From Solirubrobacteraceae bacterium (lineage in GTDB: Bacteria > Actinomycetota > Thermoleophilia > Solirubrobacterales > Solirubrobacteraceae), in NCBI GenBank assembly GCA_030681525.1, contig JAUXSD010000084.1:1-64000 (forward strand): a DNA stretch of 64,000 bases. Reading direction: 5' to 3'. The position numbers were made by a program, and so were the translations under genes. This document shows positions 9,173 through 18,253 of this stretch, in pieces; the stretch's first letter is position 1, and each line of letters begins with the position of its first letter. The notes under the pieces are model-generated. The model made no database searches. It was not told the DNA's origin and saw only the letters and a list, made by a program, of their open reading frames with translations.

Positions 9173-9735
9173 GGCTCGTCCTCGCGACCCGCAACGCGCA
9201 CAAGGTGCGCGAGTTCGAGAGCCTGCTGACCGAGCACGAGATCCTCCCGCTGCCCGACAACGTCGACCTGCCGCCGGAGACCGCCGACACGTTCGCCGGC
9301 AACGCGCTCGGCAAGGCGCGCGCGGCGTTCGCGGCGACCGGACGGCCGGCGATCGCCGACGACTCGGGCATCGAGGCCGCGGCGCTGGGCGGCGCGCCCG
9401 GCGTGCGCTCGGCGCGCTACGCCGGCGAGGACGCGACCGACGAGGAGAACCTCGCCAAGCTGCTGCGCGAGGCGCCCGCCGGATCGGCGCTCGCCTATGT
9501 CTGCGCGCTGGCCTACGTCGACGAGGACGGCGGCGAGCAGCTCGTCGAGGGACGCTGCACCGGCACGCTGGCGCAGCAGCCGCGTGGCGATGGCGGCTTC
9601 GGGTACGACCCCGCGTTCCTGCCCGACGACATCTCCGACGGGCGCACGATGGCCGAGCTCGAACCCGCCGAGAAGGATGCGATCAGCCACCGCGGCCGCG
9701 CCGCGCGGGCGCTGCTGGCGCGGCTGGAGGGCTGA
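9169..9735 (+). CDS. rdgB: RdgB/HAM1 family non-canonical purine NTP pyrophosphatase
   Basis: VRLVLATRNAHKVREFESLL, IADDSGIEAAALGGAPGVRSARYAG, GGFGYDPAFLP. Confidence 0.93.
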   Translation: MRLVLATRNAHKVREFESLLTEHEILPLPDNVDLPPETADTFAGNALGKARAAFAATGRPAIADDSGIEAAALGGAPGVRSARYAGEDATDEENLAKLLREAPAGSALAYVCALAYVDEDGGEQLVEGRCTGTLAQQPRGDGGFGYDPAFLPDDISDGRTMAELEPAEKDAISHRGRAARALLARLEG

Positions 9736-9741
9736 CGACCC

Positions 9742-10677
9742 GTGGCCGGGCCGCTCATCGCCTCGCCGGCGCAGGGACGGGGTGGCTCGGTGAAGACGCG
9801 CGCCGCGGCCCTGTCGATCGTCTCGAACACGCTGCTCATCGCGCTGAAGCTCGCAGCCGGAGCGATCACCGGGTCGATCGCGATCCTGACCGAGGCGATG
9901 CACTCGTCGATCGACCTCATCGCCTCGTTCGTCGCGTACTTCTCGGTGCGCGAGGCCGACAAGCCGGCCGACGCCGAGCACCCCTACGGCCACGACAAGA
10001 TCGAGAACCTCGCGGCGGCGATCGAGGCGATGCTGATCCTCGTCGGCTCGGGCGTGATCATCTACGCCGCCGTCCGCAGCCTCGCCAACGGCCCGGAGGT
10101 CCACTCGCTGGGCATCGGCATCGCGGTCATCGCGTTCTCGGTCGTGGCCAACGTCATCGTCTCGGGCGTGCTCGCCAGGCGCGCGCGCGAGACCGAGTCG
10201 CCGGCCCTGGAGGGCGACGCGGCGCACCTGCGCACCGACGCGGCGACGTCGGCGGCCGTGCTCGTGGGCCTCGTCGTCGTGCACTTCACCGGCGTCGCCT
10301 GGCTTGACCCGGTCATCGCGCTCGTCGTCGCCGCGGCGATCCTGACCGCCGGGGTGAGGCTGCTCGCGCGCGCCTCGCGCGTACTCGTCGACGAGGCGCT
10401 GCCCGAGGCCGAGCTCGCCGCGGTGCGCGACGCGATCGAGCAGTTCGGCCCGCGCGGCGTGGTCGGCTTCCACAAGCTGCGCGCGCGCCGCGCCGGCTCG
10501 CGGCGCTACGTCGACATGCACGTCCAGTTCGCGGGCGGCACGACGCTCGAGGACGCCCACGCCACCGCGCACGAGCTGCAGGACGCGATCCGCGCGCGTG
10601 TGCGCGGCGCCGACGTGCTGATCCACCTCGAGCCCGAGGGCAGCGTCCACCCCGGCACGGAGATCCGGCCGGACTAA
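9742..10677 (+). CDS. Cation diffusion facilitator family transporter
   Basis: NTLLIALKLAAGAITGSIAILTEAMHSSIDL, HPYGHDKIENL; multiple TMs. Confidence 0.9.
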   Translation: MAGPLIASPAQGRGGSVKTRAAALSIVSNTLLIALKLAAGAITGSIAILTEAMHSSIDLIASFVAYFSVREADKPADAEHPYGHDKIENLAAAIEAMLILVGSGVIIYAAVRSLANGPEVHSLGIGIAVIAFSVVANVIVSGVLARRARETESPALEGDAAHLRTDAATSAAVLVGLVVVHFTGVAWLDPVIALVVAAAILTAGVRLLARASRVLVDEALPEAELAAVRDAIEQFGPRGVVGFHKLRARRAGSRRYVDMHVQFAGGTTLEDAHATAHELQDAIRARVRGADVLIHLEPEGSVHPGTEIRPD

Positions 10678-10868
10678 CGTGGGCCGGCCGGCGGCGGCGG
10701 CCCCGCGCCGGTCGGGCGGGTCTTCTCGGGCAGCAGGTTGATCGCCGCCGACAGCCCGACGGCGATTGCGACGGCGCCGTAGCCGTTGTAGCCCGAGATG
10801 AACAGCAGCAGCGCGGTGATGAGCGCGGCTCCGACGGTGATCAGCCAGGCGATGCGGTTGAAGGACAC
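10674..10868 (-). CDS. Small two-TM membrane protein
   Basis: GTG at 10868: VSFNRIAWLITVGAALITALLLFISGYNGYGAVAIAVGLSAAINLLPEKTRP... Confidence 0.55.
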   Translation of the reverse strand: MSFNRIAWLITVGAALITALLLFISGYNGYGAVAIAVGLSAAINLLPEKTRPTGAGPPPPAGPR

Positions 10869-10962
10869 AGCTGCATCCTGCCCGATCGCGTCGGGTCCGG
10901 CCACGGTGCTAGCTTCAGAACGTCCGTTTGATCCGCCTGCAGCACACAAGGGAGCACCTCTC

Positions 10963-11238
10963 GTGACGAAGTCCCAGCTCATCGAAGCTGTCGCCGCACG
11001 CACCGATCTGACCCGCCGGCAGGCCGCCGACGCGGTCGACGCCGTGCTCGAGACGATGGAGGACGTGCTCAGCCGCGGCGGGGAGGTTGCCCTTGCCGGC
11101 TTCGGCAAGTTCAGCGTCGCCGAGCGTGCCGCGCGCCAGGGCCAGCACCCTCGCACCGGTGAGGCAATGGACATCCCCGCCTCGCGCGTGCCGAAGTTCA
11201 CGGCCGGCTCGAACCTCAAGCAGGCCGTGCGCCGGTAG
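10963..11238 (+). CDS. HU family DNA-binding protein
   Basis: VTKSQLIEAVAARTDLTRRQAADAVDAVLETMEDVLSRGGEVALAGFGKFSVAERAAR. Confidence 0.93.
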   Translation: MTKSQLIEAVAARTDLTRRQAADAVDAVLETMEDVLSRGGEVALAGFGKFSVAERAARQGQHPRTGEAMDIPASRVPKFTAGSNLKQAVRR

Positions 11239-11267
11239 GTGCGGCGGTTCTCTCAGCATCACCAGCC

Positions 11268-12194
11268 GTGACGGCGCCCTTCGCCGACCGGCTCGCCGAT
11301 CTCGTCGAAGCGCGCTCGTCGCAGATCGTCCTCGGCCTCGACCCCGACCCTGCCCGCCTGTGGCCCGACGCCGTCGCCCAGGCGCCGTCCGAGGGCTCCC
11401 CGGCGCACCGCGCGGCGGCGGCCGTGCGCGCGCACTGCGCCGCGCTGATCGACGCCGCCGGGCCGGCCTGCGTTGCCGTCAAGCCGCAGCTCGCATGCTT
11501 CGAGCGCCTCGGCGCCGAGGGCTGGGCGGCGCTCGCCGCCACGGTCGCCTACGCCCGGGCACAGGGCCTGCTCGTGATCGCCGACGCCAAGCGCGGTGAC
11601 ATCTCGGTGTCGGCGGCGGCCTACGCGCAGGCGCTCGTCGGCAGCACGCCGACCCCGTTCGGCGATGTCGCCGGCCTCGGCGCCGACGCGTTCACGGCCA
11701 ACCCGCTGCTCGGCATCGATGCCCTCGAGCCGATCGTCGGCGGCGCGCGGGCGGCCGGTGCGGGCGTCTTCGTGCTCGTGCGGACCTCGAACCCCGGCGC
11801 GGCGGACGTCGAGGACCTCGTCATCGCCGACGGCGACGGGGCGGGCGAGACCGTCTGGGAGCGCCTGGCCGCGATCGTCGCCGACCTCGGCGCACCGCCG
11901 TCCACCACCAGCGGGCTGTCGGACATCGGCGCCGTCGTCGGCGCGACCGCGCCCGAGCACGTTGCGCGCATGCGCGAGCTCATGCCGCACGCCCCGTTCC
12001 TGCTGCCGGGCATCGGCGCGCAGGGCGGCCGCGTCGAGGATCTCGCGCCGGCCTTCGCGCCCGGACGGGCCGGCGGCCTCGTCAGCGCGTCACGCTCGAT
12101 CGCCTCCGCGCACGAGTCCGGCGGCGCCCCTCCGGCCGCCGCCGCGCGCGCCGAGGCGGAGCGCCTGCGGGAGGCCGCATGGTCACTGATCTAG
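11268..12194 (+). CDS. pyrF: Orotidine 5'-phosphate decarboxylase
   Basis: IVLGLDPDP, VKPQLACFERLG, VIADAKRGDIS, LLPGIGAQGG. Confidence 0.93.
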   Translation: MTAPFADRLADLVEARSSQIVLGLDPDPARLWPDAVAQAPSEGSPAHRAAAAVRAHCAALIDAAGPACVAVKPQLACFERLGAEGWAALAATVAYARAQGLLVIADAKRGDISVSAAAYAQALVGSTPTPFGDVAGLGADAFTANPLLGIDALEPIVGGARAAGAGVFVLVRTSNPGAADVEDLVIADGDGAGETVWERLAAIVADLGAPPSTTSGLSDIGAVVGATAPEHVARMRELMPHAPFLLPGIGAQGGRVEDLAPAFAPGRAGGLVSASRSIASAHESGGAPPAAAARAEAERLREAAWSLI

Positions 12195-12233
12195 GCGAAC
12201 GCCGACGCGCCATCCCCGTATGCTCTGCCCGGG

Positions 12234-12596
12234 ATGGAGGAGATCGATGTCCAGCACTACGTGCTGCCGGCGCTGCTGACGCTGCTGTTTCTCGGGACGT
12301 TCCTGGTCATCGTCACCAGCGGTGGGGGCGAGGAGTCCGGCGCGGTCGATCGCCCGGCCCGCTCGGGCGCCACGACGACCACGAAGTCCAGGACGACCGC
12401 GACGACGAAGTCCAGGACGGCCACGACGCAGACCGTTCCGGCATCGTCGGGTCGCTTCGTCAAGGTCCAGCCGGGCGACACGCCGACGTCGATCGCCGAC
12501 CGCTCCGGGATCTCGGTCGAACGACTGCTCGAGCTCAACCCCAGCGTCGATCCCGGCGCGCTGAAGCCGGGGCAGACGCTCAAGCTCGCACCTTGA
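12234..12596 (+). CDS. LysM-domain membrane protein
   Basis: TM helix, TTTTKSRTTATTKSRTATT linker, then FVKVQPGDTPTSIADRSGISVERLLELNPSVDPGALKPGQTLKL. Confidence 0.85.
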   Translation: MEEIDVQHYVLPALLTLLFLGTFLVIVTSGGGEESGAVDRPARSGATTTTKSRTTATTKSRTATTQTVPASSGRFVKVQPGDTPTSIADRSGISVERLLELNPSVDPGALKPGQTLKLAP

Positions 12597-13855
12597 CGGC
12601 GCGCCTGGCCCTGGCCGGGGTGGTGCTGCTCGCGCTGCTGACTGCGCCGAGCGCGCTGGCGCAGCGGCCTGACCCGCCGCGGCTGCAGGGCGCCAAGGCG
12701 GCCATCGTCATGGAGGCCACGACCGGCGACGTGCTGCTGGCCCACAACGCCGATCAGCGCCGCCAGATCGCGTCGACGACGAAGCTCATGACGGTGCTCG
12801 TCGCGCTCGAGCGCGACGACCTCGACGACGTCTTCAGCGCCGCCGACTACGACCCGGCGCCGGCCGAGTCGCAGATCGAACTGCGCAGCGGCGAGCGGAT
12901 GAGCGTGCGCGACCTCCTGCGCGCGGCGCTGCTGCCGAGCGCCAACGACGCCGCCGCCACGCTCGCCGTCGGCACGATGGGGTCGACGCCCGACTTCGTC
13001 GCCGAGATGAACCGCCGCGCGCGGGCGCTGGGGCTGCGCAACACCCACTTCGCCAACCCGATCGGCCTCGACGACCCCGAGAACTTCTCCACCGCCACCG
13101 ACCTCGCCCGCCTGGCGATCCGCCTGCGCCGCTACGAGTTCTTCCGGCGCACCGTCGACCTCGAGCACGCGACGCTGCGCAGCGGCGCGATGGACCGGAC
13201 GGTGCCCAACCGCAACCGGCTCGTGGGACGGGTCTCCGCGGTCAACGGCGTCAAGACGGGCTACACGCGGCGGGCCGGCAACGTCCTCGTCGGCTCGGCC
13301 AGCCGCGACGGCGTGACCGTGATCAGCGTCGTGCTCGGCGAGCCCACCGAGCGCGCCCGCGACAGCGACTCGCTGACGCTGCTGCGCTACGGCCTGGACA
13401 GCTACAACGCGCGGACCGTCCTGCCGGAGGGACGCGTGCTCGGCCGGGTCGGCCTGCGCTACCGCGGCGACGACGCCGTCGAGGTCATCGCGGGCGACAC
13501 CGTCAAGCGCGTCCTGCGCTCCGGCGCGCGCACGCGGACGACCGTCGTCGGCCTGCCGACCGAGGTCGACGGCCCGCTGCCGCGCGGCACGCGGCTGGGC
13601 ACCGCGATCGTGCGCCGTGGCGAGGAGGTGCTCGCCCGCGTGCCGGTCGTGACGGCGCGACCGGTCGCGGAGGCGGGCCTCGGCACGCGCCTGGACGACA
13701 TGCTGCGGCGCTCGCAGACGATCGTCGCCCTGGTGCTGCTGCTGGTCTGTAGCCTCCCTCTCCTGTTGCTGCGCCGCCGGGCGCTTCATCGCAGGCGCGC
13801 GCTCGACGCAGAGCACCGCCGGGCGCGGCGACGGGAGGAGTCAACGGTTCCGTGA
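12593..13855 (+). CDS. D-alanyl-D-alanine carboxypeptidase (PBP5-like)
   Basis: TTG at 12593 overlapping LysM stop; RRQIASTTKLMTVLVALE (SxxK), LLPSANDAA (SxN), NGVKTGYT (KTG); C-terminal TM. Confidence 0.92.
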   Translation: MTARLALAGVVLLALLTAPSALAQRPDPPRLQGAKAAIVMEATTGDVLLAHNADQRRQIASTTKLMTVLVALERDDLDDVFSAADYDPAPAESQIELRSGERMSVRDLLRAALLPSANDAAATLAVGTMGSTPDFVAEMNRRARALGLRNTHFANPIGLDDPENFSTATDLARLAIRLRRYEFFRRTVDLEHATLRSGAMDRTVPNRNRLVGRVSAVNGVKTGYTRRAGNVLVGSASRDGVTVISVVLGEPTERARDSDSLTLLRYGLDSYNARTVLPEGRVLGRVGLRYRGDDAVEVIAGDTVKRVLRSGARTRTTVVGLPTEVDGPLPRGTRLGTAIVRRGEEVLARVPVVTARPVAEAGLGTRLDDMLRRSQTIVALVLLLVCSLPLLLLRRRALHRRRALDAEHRRARRREESTVP

Positions 13856-13862
13856 GTCTCCC

Positions 13863-14822
13863 ATGATCATCACCGTCACCCTCAACGCCGCGATCGACAA
13901 GTCGCTCTCGGTGCCGAACTTCCGGCTCGGTCGCCGCCACCGGACGGTCGAGCAGACGACGCTGCCGGGCGGCAAGGGCGTCAACGTCGCGCGCACGCTC
14001 AAGACGCTCGGCCAGCCCGTCATCGCGACCGGCTTCGCCGGCGGCGCGACCGGCACGCGGATCGTCGAGGCGCTGACCGACGAGTCGATCCTCAACGACT
14101 TCGTCCGCATCCGCGAGGAGTCGCGCACGAACACCGCGGTGCTCGACCCGACCAACGGCGAGCAGACCGAGATCAACGAGCGCGGGCCAGCCGTCAGCGG
14201 CCGCGAGCTCGAGCTCTTCCGCGACAAGCTCATGTACCTCGCGCGCGGCGCGGCAATCGTCGTCTTCGCCGGATCGCTGCCGCGCAACGTCGACGCCGAC
14301 GTCTACGCCGGCCTCATCAAGGAGCTGCGCAGGCTCGGCCTCGTGGTCGTCATCGACACGGACGGCGACCCGCTGCGCCACGCCGTCCGCGCCGAGCCGC
14401 ACGTCGTCTCGCCCAACGTGCTCGAGGCCGAGGAGCTCGTCGGCCACGAGTTCAACGACGACGAGGACCGCATCATCGCCGTGCGCGAGATCGCCACGCT
14501 GGGCGCCCAGGAGGCGATCATGACCGTCCCCGACGGCTGCTTCGCCCAGGTCATCGACGAGGGCGAGCCGCGGCTGTACCGCGTGTACATCGAGCCGCGC
14601 GAGGCGGTCGCCACGGTCGGCGGCGGCGACGCGTTCCTGGCCGGCTACATCGCGGCGCGCTACGGTGGCAAGCCGCCCGCCGAGTGCCTGCGCTTCGGGG
14701 TGGCCTGCGGCGCCGAGTCCGTGCAGAGGCTGGGCGCGGGGCTGATCGACCCGCAGAAGGTCGAGCGGCTCGTGGGAGAGGTCGACGTGCGCCGGCTGGT
14801 GGCGCCGGCCGAGGTCGGGTAG
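13863..14822 (+). CDS. PfkB-family sugar kinase (1-phosphofructokinase / tagatose-6-P kinase-like)
   Basis: MIITVTLNAAIDKSLSVPNFRLG, LPGGKGVNVARTLKTLG, VGGGDAFLAGY. Confidence 0.9.
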   Translation: MIITVTLNAAIDKSLSVPNFRLGRRHRTVEQTTLPGGKGVNVARTLKTLGQPVIATGFAGGATGTRIVEALTDESILNDFVRIREESRTNTAVLDPTNGEQTEINERGPAVSGRELELFRDKLMYLARGAAIVVFAGSLPRNVDADVYAGLIKELRRLGLVVVIDTDGDPLRHAVRAEPHVVSPNVLEAEELVGHEFNDDEDRIIAVREIATLGAQEAIMTVPDGCFAQVIDEGEPRLYRVYIEPREAVATVGGGDAFLAGYIAARYGGKPPAECLRFGVACGAESVQRLGAGLIDPQKVERLVGEVDVRRLVAPAEVG

Positions 14823-14867
14823 CGCGGCACGGGCTGGTCGGTCTTGCCCGGGTCGTCCTCGATCTCC

Positions 14868-15800
14868 ATGCGCCACGCCGCCGTGCGGACCCTCGCGGTC
14901 GACGCTCAGACGGCGGAGGTGATGTCCGCCCTCGCCGCGCGCGGCGTCGAGGGGCTGCTGCTCAAGGGGCTGGTGGTGGCGCGGCGGCTGTACGCGGGAG
15001 ACGAGCCGCGCTTCTACGGCGACACCGACCTCTTCGTGGCGCCGCGATCGCTTGCCGACGCGCGCCGGACGCTCGGCGAGCTCGGCTACGAGCCGTGGGT
15101 CGGTGATCGCAGCGCCGAGCTCATCGGCCACCACGGAACGCACTGGCGGCGGCCGGGCAGCCTGCTCGAGGTCGACCTGCACCACACGCTGACGGGCGTG
15201 CGGGCCGATCCGCAGGCGCTGTGGGACGCGCTGCGCGAGCACACGACCACGATGGAGGTGCACGGCACGCCGGTCCGCGTACCCGCCGACGCGGCGCTCG
15301 CGCTGCACCTCGCGCTGCACGCCGCGCAGCACGGCGTCGCGCGCGAGCGGCCGTGGCACGATCTGCGCCGGGGCATCGAGCACATCGACCGGGCGGGTTG
15401 GCGCGCCGCCGCCGCGCTCGCCGCGCGGGTCGACGCCGTCGATGCCTTCGGGGTGGGGCTGCGGCTGGTGCCGGAGGGCGCCGCGCTCGCGCAGGCCCTC
15501 GCCGTGCCGTCCAACCGCTCGCGCAACGCCGCCCTGCGCGTCATGGCGGCGCCGTCGGTGACGCTCGGCGTCGACCGGCTCAGCGCGACCCCCGGCCTGC
15601 GGACCAAGGCGCGGCTCGTGCTCGGGTGGACGTTCCCGCCGGCGGACTTCATGCGCGAGTGGAGCGCGCTGGCGCGCCGCGGCCGCGCCGGGCTGCTGCT
15701 GGCCTACGCGTGGCGCCCGCTCGCCCTCGCGGGGCAGGCGCGCGCGGCGGTCGTCGCCTGGCGCCGGGCGACGCGCGTCACTCGCGACAGGCGCGCGTGA
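14868..15800 (+). CDS. Nucleotidyltransferase family protein (NTP_transf_5-like), RiPP-cluster associated
   Basis: LLLKGLVVARRLYAGDEPRFYGDTDLFVAPRSLADARRTLGELGY; adjacent to HprK-like/PqqD genes. ATG 14868 chosen; TTG 14844 possible. Confidence 0.8.
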   Translation: MRHAAVRTLAVDAQTAEVMSALAARGVEGLLLKGLVVARRLYAGDEPRFYGDTDLFVAPRSLADARRTLGELGYEPWVGDRSAELIGHHGTHWRRPGSLLEVDLHHTLTGVRADPQALWDALREHTTTMEVHGTPVRVPADAALALHLALHAAQHGVARERPWHDLRRGIEHIDRAGWRAAAALAARVDAVDAFGVGLRLVPEGAALAQALAVPSNRSRNAALRVMAAPSVTLGVDRLSATPGLRTKARLVLGWTFPPADFMREWSALARRGRAGLLLAYAWRPLALAGQARAAVVAWRRATRVTRDRRA

Positions 15801-16672
15801 GCACCGGCGCGACCGCGACCGGCGACCACGTCGCGTTCGGGTTTCGCCTGCACGGCGTGCCGGCGCGCGCGCTGATCCCCGACGACCGGCCCGACTGGCC
15901 GGCCCTGCACGTGACGCAGCGGCTCGGCCCGGCCGGCAGCGCACCGGGCCATCTCGGCGAGTCCGGCGCGCGGCTCTCGCTGGGGGGCGAGGACTGGCTC
16001 GAGCTCGACCGCGGCGCGCAGACCGCGACGTACCGCACGCTGCGGCCCGTCGACGAGGACACGCTCATCCACCCCCGCCTCGCGCCGGCGGCCGCGCTCA
16101 TGGCGCGGTGGCTCGATCGCGAGGCGCTGCACGCCGGCGCGTTCGTCGCGGCGGGCGGCGCCTGGGGCGTCGCCGGCGCCAACCAGGCGGGCAAGAGCAC
16201 GCTGCTCGCCGGCCTCGCCCTGCGCGGCACGCCGGTGTTCAGCGACGACCTGCTGGTCATCGATCGCGCCGGCTTCGCCTACGCCGGGCCGCGCTGCATC
16301 GACCTGCGCCGGCCGGAGGTCCTCGGCGCCGCCGTGGGCGACGGCCTGCGGTCCGTCCGCGAGGAGACGCGCCGGCGCATGGATCTGCCGCCGGTGGCGG
16401 CGGTCGCGCCGCTGCGCGGCTGGTTCTTCCTGGACTGGGGAAGCCGCGTCGAGGCGCTGCCGTGTCGCGCGGGGGCTCGGCTGGGCGGGCTGCTGGCGCA
16501 ACGGCGCTGGGCGACGCAGGCGATCGACCCGCACGTGCTGCTCGCGCTGGCGGCGCTGCCGACGTGGACGCTGCGCCGGCCTCCCGGCGCCGAGCACCTG
16601 GCGGCCACGCTCGCGCTGCTCGACGAGCTGACGGCCGCGGCGGGCTCCCGCGGCAGCGAGGCGGCCGCCTGA
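15797..16672 (+). CDS. HPr kinase/phosphorylase-like protein (lasso-type tailoring kinase candidate)
   Basis: P-loop GVAGANQAGKSTLLAGLALRG, FSDDLLVID, RCIDLRRPEVLG; GTG start overlaps upstream stop. Confidence 0.8.
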   Translation: MSTGATATGDHVAFGFRLHGVPARALIPDDRPDWPALHVTQRLGPAGSAPGHLGESGARLSLGGEDWLELDRGAQTATYRTLRPVDEDTLIHPRLAPAAALMARWLDREALHAGAFVAAGGAWGVAGANQAGKSTLLAGLALRGTPVFSDDLLVIDRAGFAYAGPRCIDLRRPEVLGAAVGDGLRSVREETRRRMDLPPVAAVAPLRGWFFLDWGSRVEALPCRAGARLGGLLAQRRWATQAIDPHVLLALAALPTWTLRRPPGAEHLAATLALLDELTAAAGSRGSEAAA

Positions 16673-16947
16673 TGGGTCCCGCCGAGGGCCGCCTGCACCT
16701 GCGTGACGGGGGCGTGGACTGGAAGGTCCTCGAGGACGAGACGATCGTGCTCGACCTGCGGGGCTCGCGCTACTTCTCGATCAACGCCACCGGCACGCTG
16801 CTGTGGCCGCTGCTGGCGGAGGGCGCGACACGAGCGCAGCTCGTCGCGGCCGTGACCGGGCGCTGGGAGATCTCGGCGGCCGACGCGGGCCGTGATGTCG
16901 ATGCGTTCTGCGCCGAGCTCGAAGCGGCCGGGCTGCTGGAACGCTAG
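16672..16947 (+). CDS. PqqD-family peptide chaperone / RiPP recognition element (lasso B1-like)
   Basis: DWKVLEDETIVLDLRGSRYFSINATGTLLWPLLAEGATRAQLVAAV...VDAFCAELEAAGLLER. Confidence 0.85.
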   Translation: MGPAEGRLHLRDGGVDWKVLEDETIVLDLRGSRYFSINATGTLLWPLLAEGATRAQLVAAVTGRWEISAADAGRDVDAFCAELEAAGLLER

Positions 16948-17330
16948 GCGGGGTGGCGGCTGAGCTCCTCGAAGCCGGCCGAGGCGGTCGCCGGATCGCC
17001 CTCGAGCCATGCGTGCGCCGCGAACGGCGGGCCGTGCCTGACCCCGATCACCAGGTCGCGCGCCGTTCCCTGGCTCGCCAGCCAGCGCTGGCGCACGATC
17101 GCCCGCTCCAGGCACGACCAGCGGGTCCGCCGCACGACCGCGTGCACGCCGCGCCCCGCCGCCCGCGGCAGGTCGGGCACGGGCGGCAGCTCGAGCTCGT
17201 CGAGCGCGGCCGTCCGCAGGCCTCGGTGCGCGGCGGAGCACGCCCGCAGCGCCCAGAGCGCCCCGCGCGCCGCCGCCACGCGGCGGTCGAGCGCCGCTTG
17301 GACGCGCGCACGTGTCGCGGTCGGCCCCAT
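16944..17330 (-). CDS. Transglutaminase-like leader peptidase (lasso peptide biosynthesis B2)
   Basis: RRTRWSCLERAIVRQRWLASQGTARDLVIGVRHGPPFAAHAWLEGD: Cys and His active-site context of the B2 family. Confidence 0.82.
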   Translation of the reverse strand: MGPTATRARVQAALDRRVAAARGALWALRACSAAHRGLRTAALDELELPPVPDLPRAAGRGVHAVVRRTRWSCLERAIVRQRWLASQGTARDLVIGVRHGPPFAAHAWLEGDPATASAGFEELSRHPA

Positions 17331-17368
17331 CTCGCCAAGGGTACGGGCGCGGGTACGCTCACGCCGCG

Positions 17369-18253
17369 ATGGCGGGACCGAACTTCTTCGTGATCGGAGC
17401 GCCCAAGGCCGCGACGACCGCGCTGTACCACGCCCTGCGCGAGCACGACGACGTGTTCCTGCCGGAGGTCAAGGAGCCGCACTTCTACGCCTACCTCGCC
17501 GACCGCTCGGCGGCCGGTCACCTGTACCCCGACGAGGCGAGCGCGCGGCGGCGCTACGCCGAGCTGTACGCGGGCGCCGCCGCAGCGAGCGCGATCGGCG
17601 ACAGCTCGACGACGAACCTCGTCGTCGCGGGCGCGGCGGAGGCGATCGCCGCCGACGTGCCAGACGCTCGCATCGTGGCGATCCTGCGCCAGCCCGTCGA
17701 CCGCGCCTTCGCGCAGTGGTCGCACTTCCGGGCAGCGGGCGGCGAGCCGATCGCCGACTTCGCCGAGGCGGTGCGCCAGGAGGGGCCGCGGCAGGCGGCG
17801 GGCTTTCCGTTCACCTACCGATACCTCCAATGGGGTCGTTACAGCACGCGGCTGCCGGCGTTCTACGAGTGCTTTGGGCGCGACCGCGTGCTCGTGCACC
17901 TCTACGACGATCTCTGTGCCGATCCCGACGCGGTCGTCCGCCGCACCCTGCGCTTTCTCGATCTGGACGACACGCGATTCGTGCCGCGCCTGGAGCGTCG
18001 CAACGAGATGCGGCCGCCGCGGTTTCCCGCCGTGCAGCGCGCCCTCGAAGGCCGGGGCAGGGCCGGGGGAGTGGTCCGCAGGATCGCTCCGGCGCGGGCC
18101 CGCCGCGCCGCGTCGGGCTGGACGGCCGAGCACCTCGGCCGCAAGCCCACGCTCGAGCCGGCGCTGCGCGCCGAGCTCACCGCGCAGTTCACGGCGGAGC
18201 TCGATCGCCTGGAGTCGCTGATCGGCCGCGATCTCTCCGCGTGGCGCGCGTGA
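17369..18253 (+). CDS. Sulfotransferase domain protein
   Basis: FFVIGAPKAATTALYHALREHDDVFLPEVKEPHFY (PAPS 5'-PSB), VAILRQPVDRAFAQWSHF. Confidence 0.88.
   Translation: MAGPNFFVIGAPKAATTALYHALREHDDVFLPEVKEPHFYAYLADRSAAGHLYPDEASARRRYAELYAGAAAASAIGDSSTTNLVVAGAAEAIAADVPDARIVAILRQPVDRAFAQWSHFRAAGGEPIADFAEAVRQEGPRQAAGFPFTYRYLQWGRYSTRLPAFYECFGRDRVLVHLYDDLCADPDAVVRRTLRFLDLDDTRFVPRLERRNEMRPPRFPAVQRALEGRGRAGGVVRRIAPARARRAASGWTAEHLGRKPTLEPALRAELTAQFTAELDRLESLIGRDLSAWRA

Noticed and set aside
12370-12430. Direct repeat ACGAAGTCCAGGACG in the LysM protein gene
   Set aside because: Encodes a repetitive Thr/Lys/Ser linker (TTKSRT); ordinary low-complexity linker duplication.
13503-15944. 813-aa minus-strand ORF
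   Set aside because: Antisense to carboxypeptidase, PfkB and nucleotidyltransferase genes.
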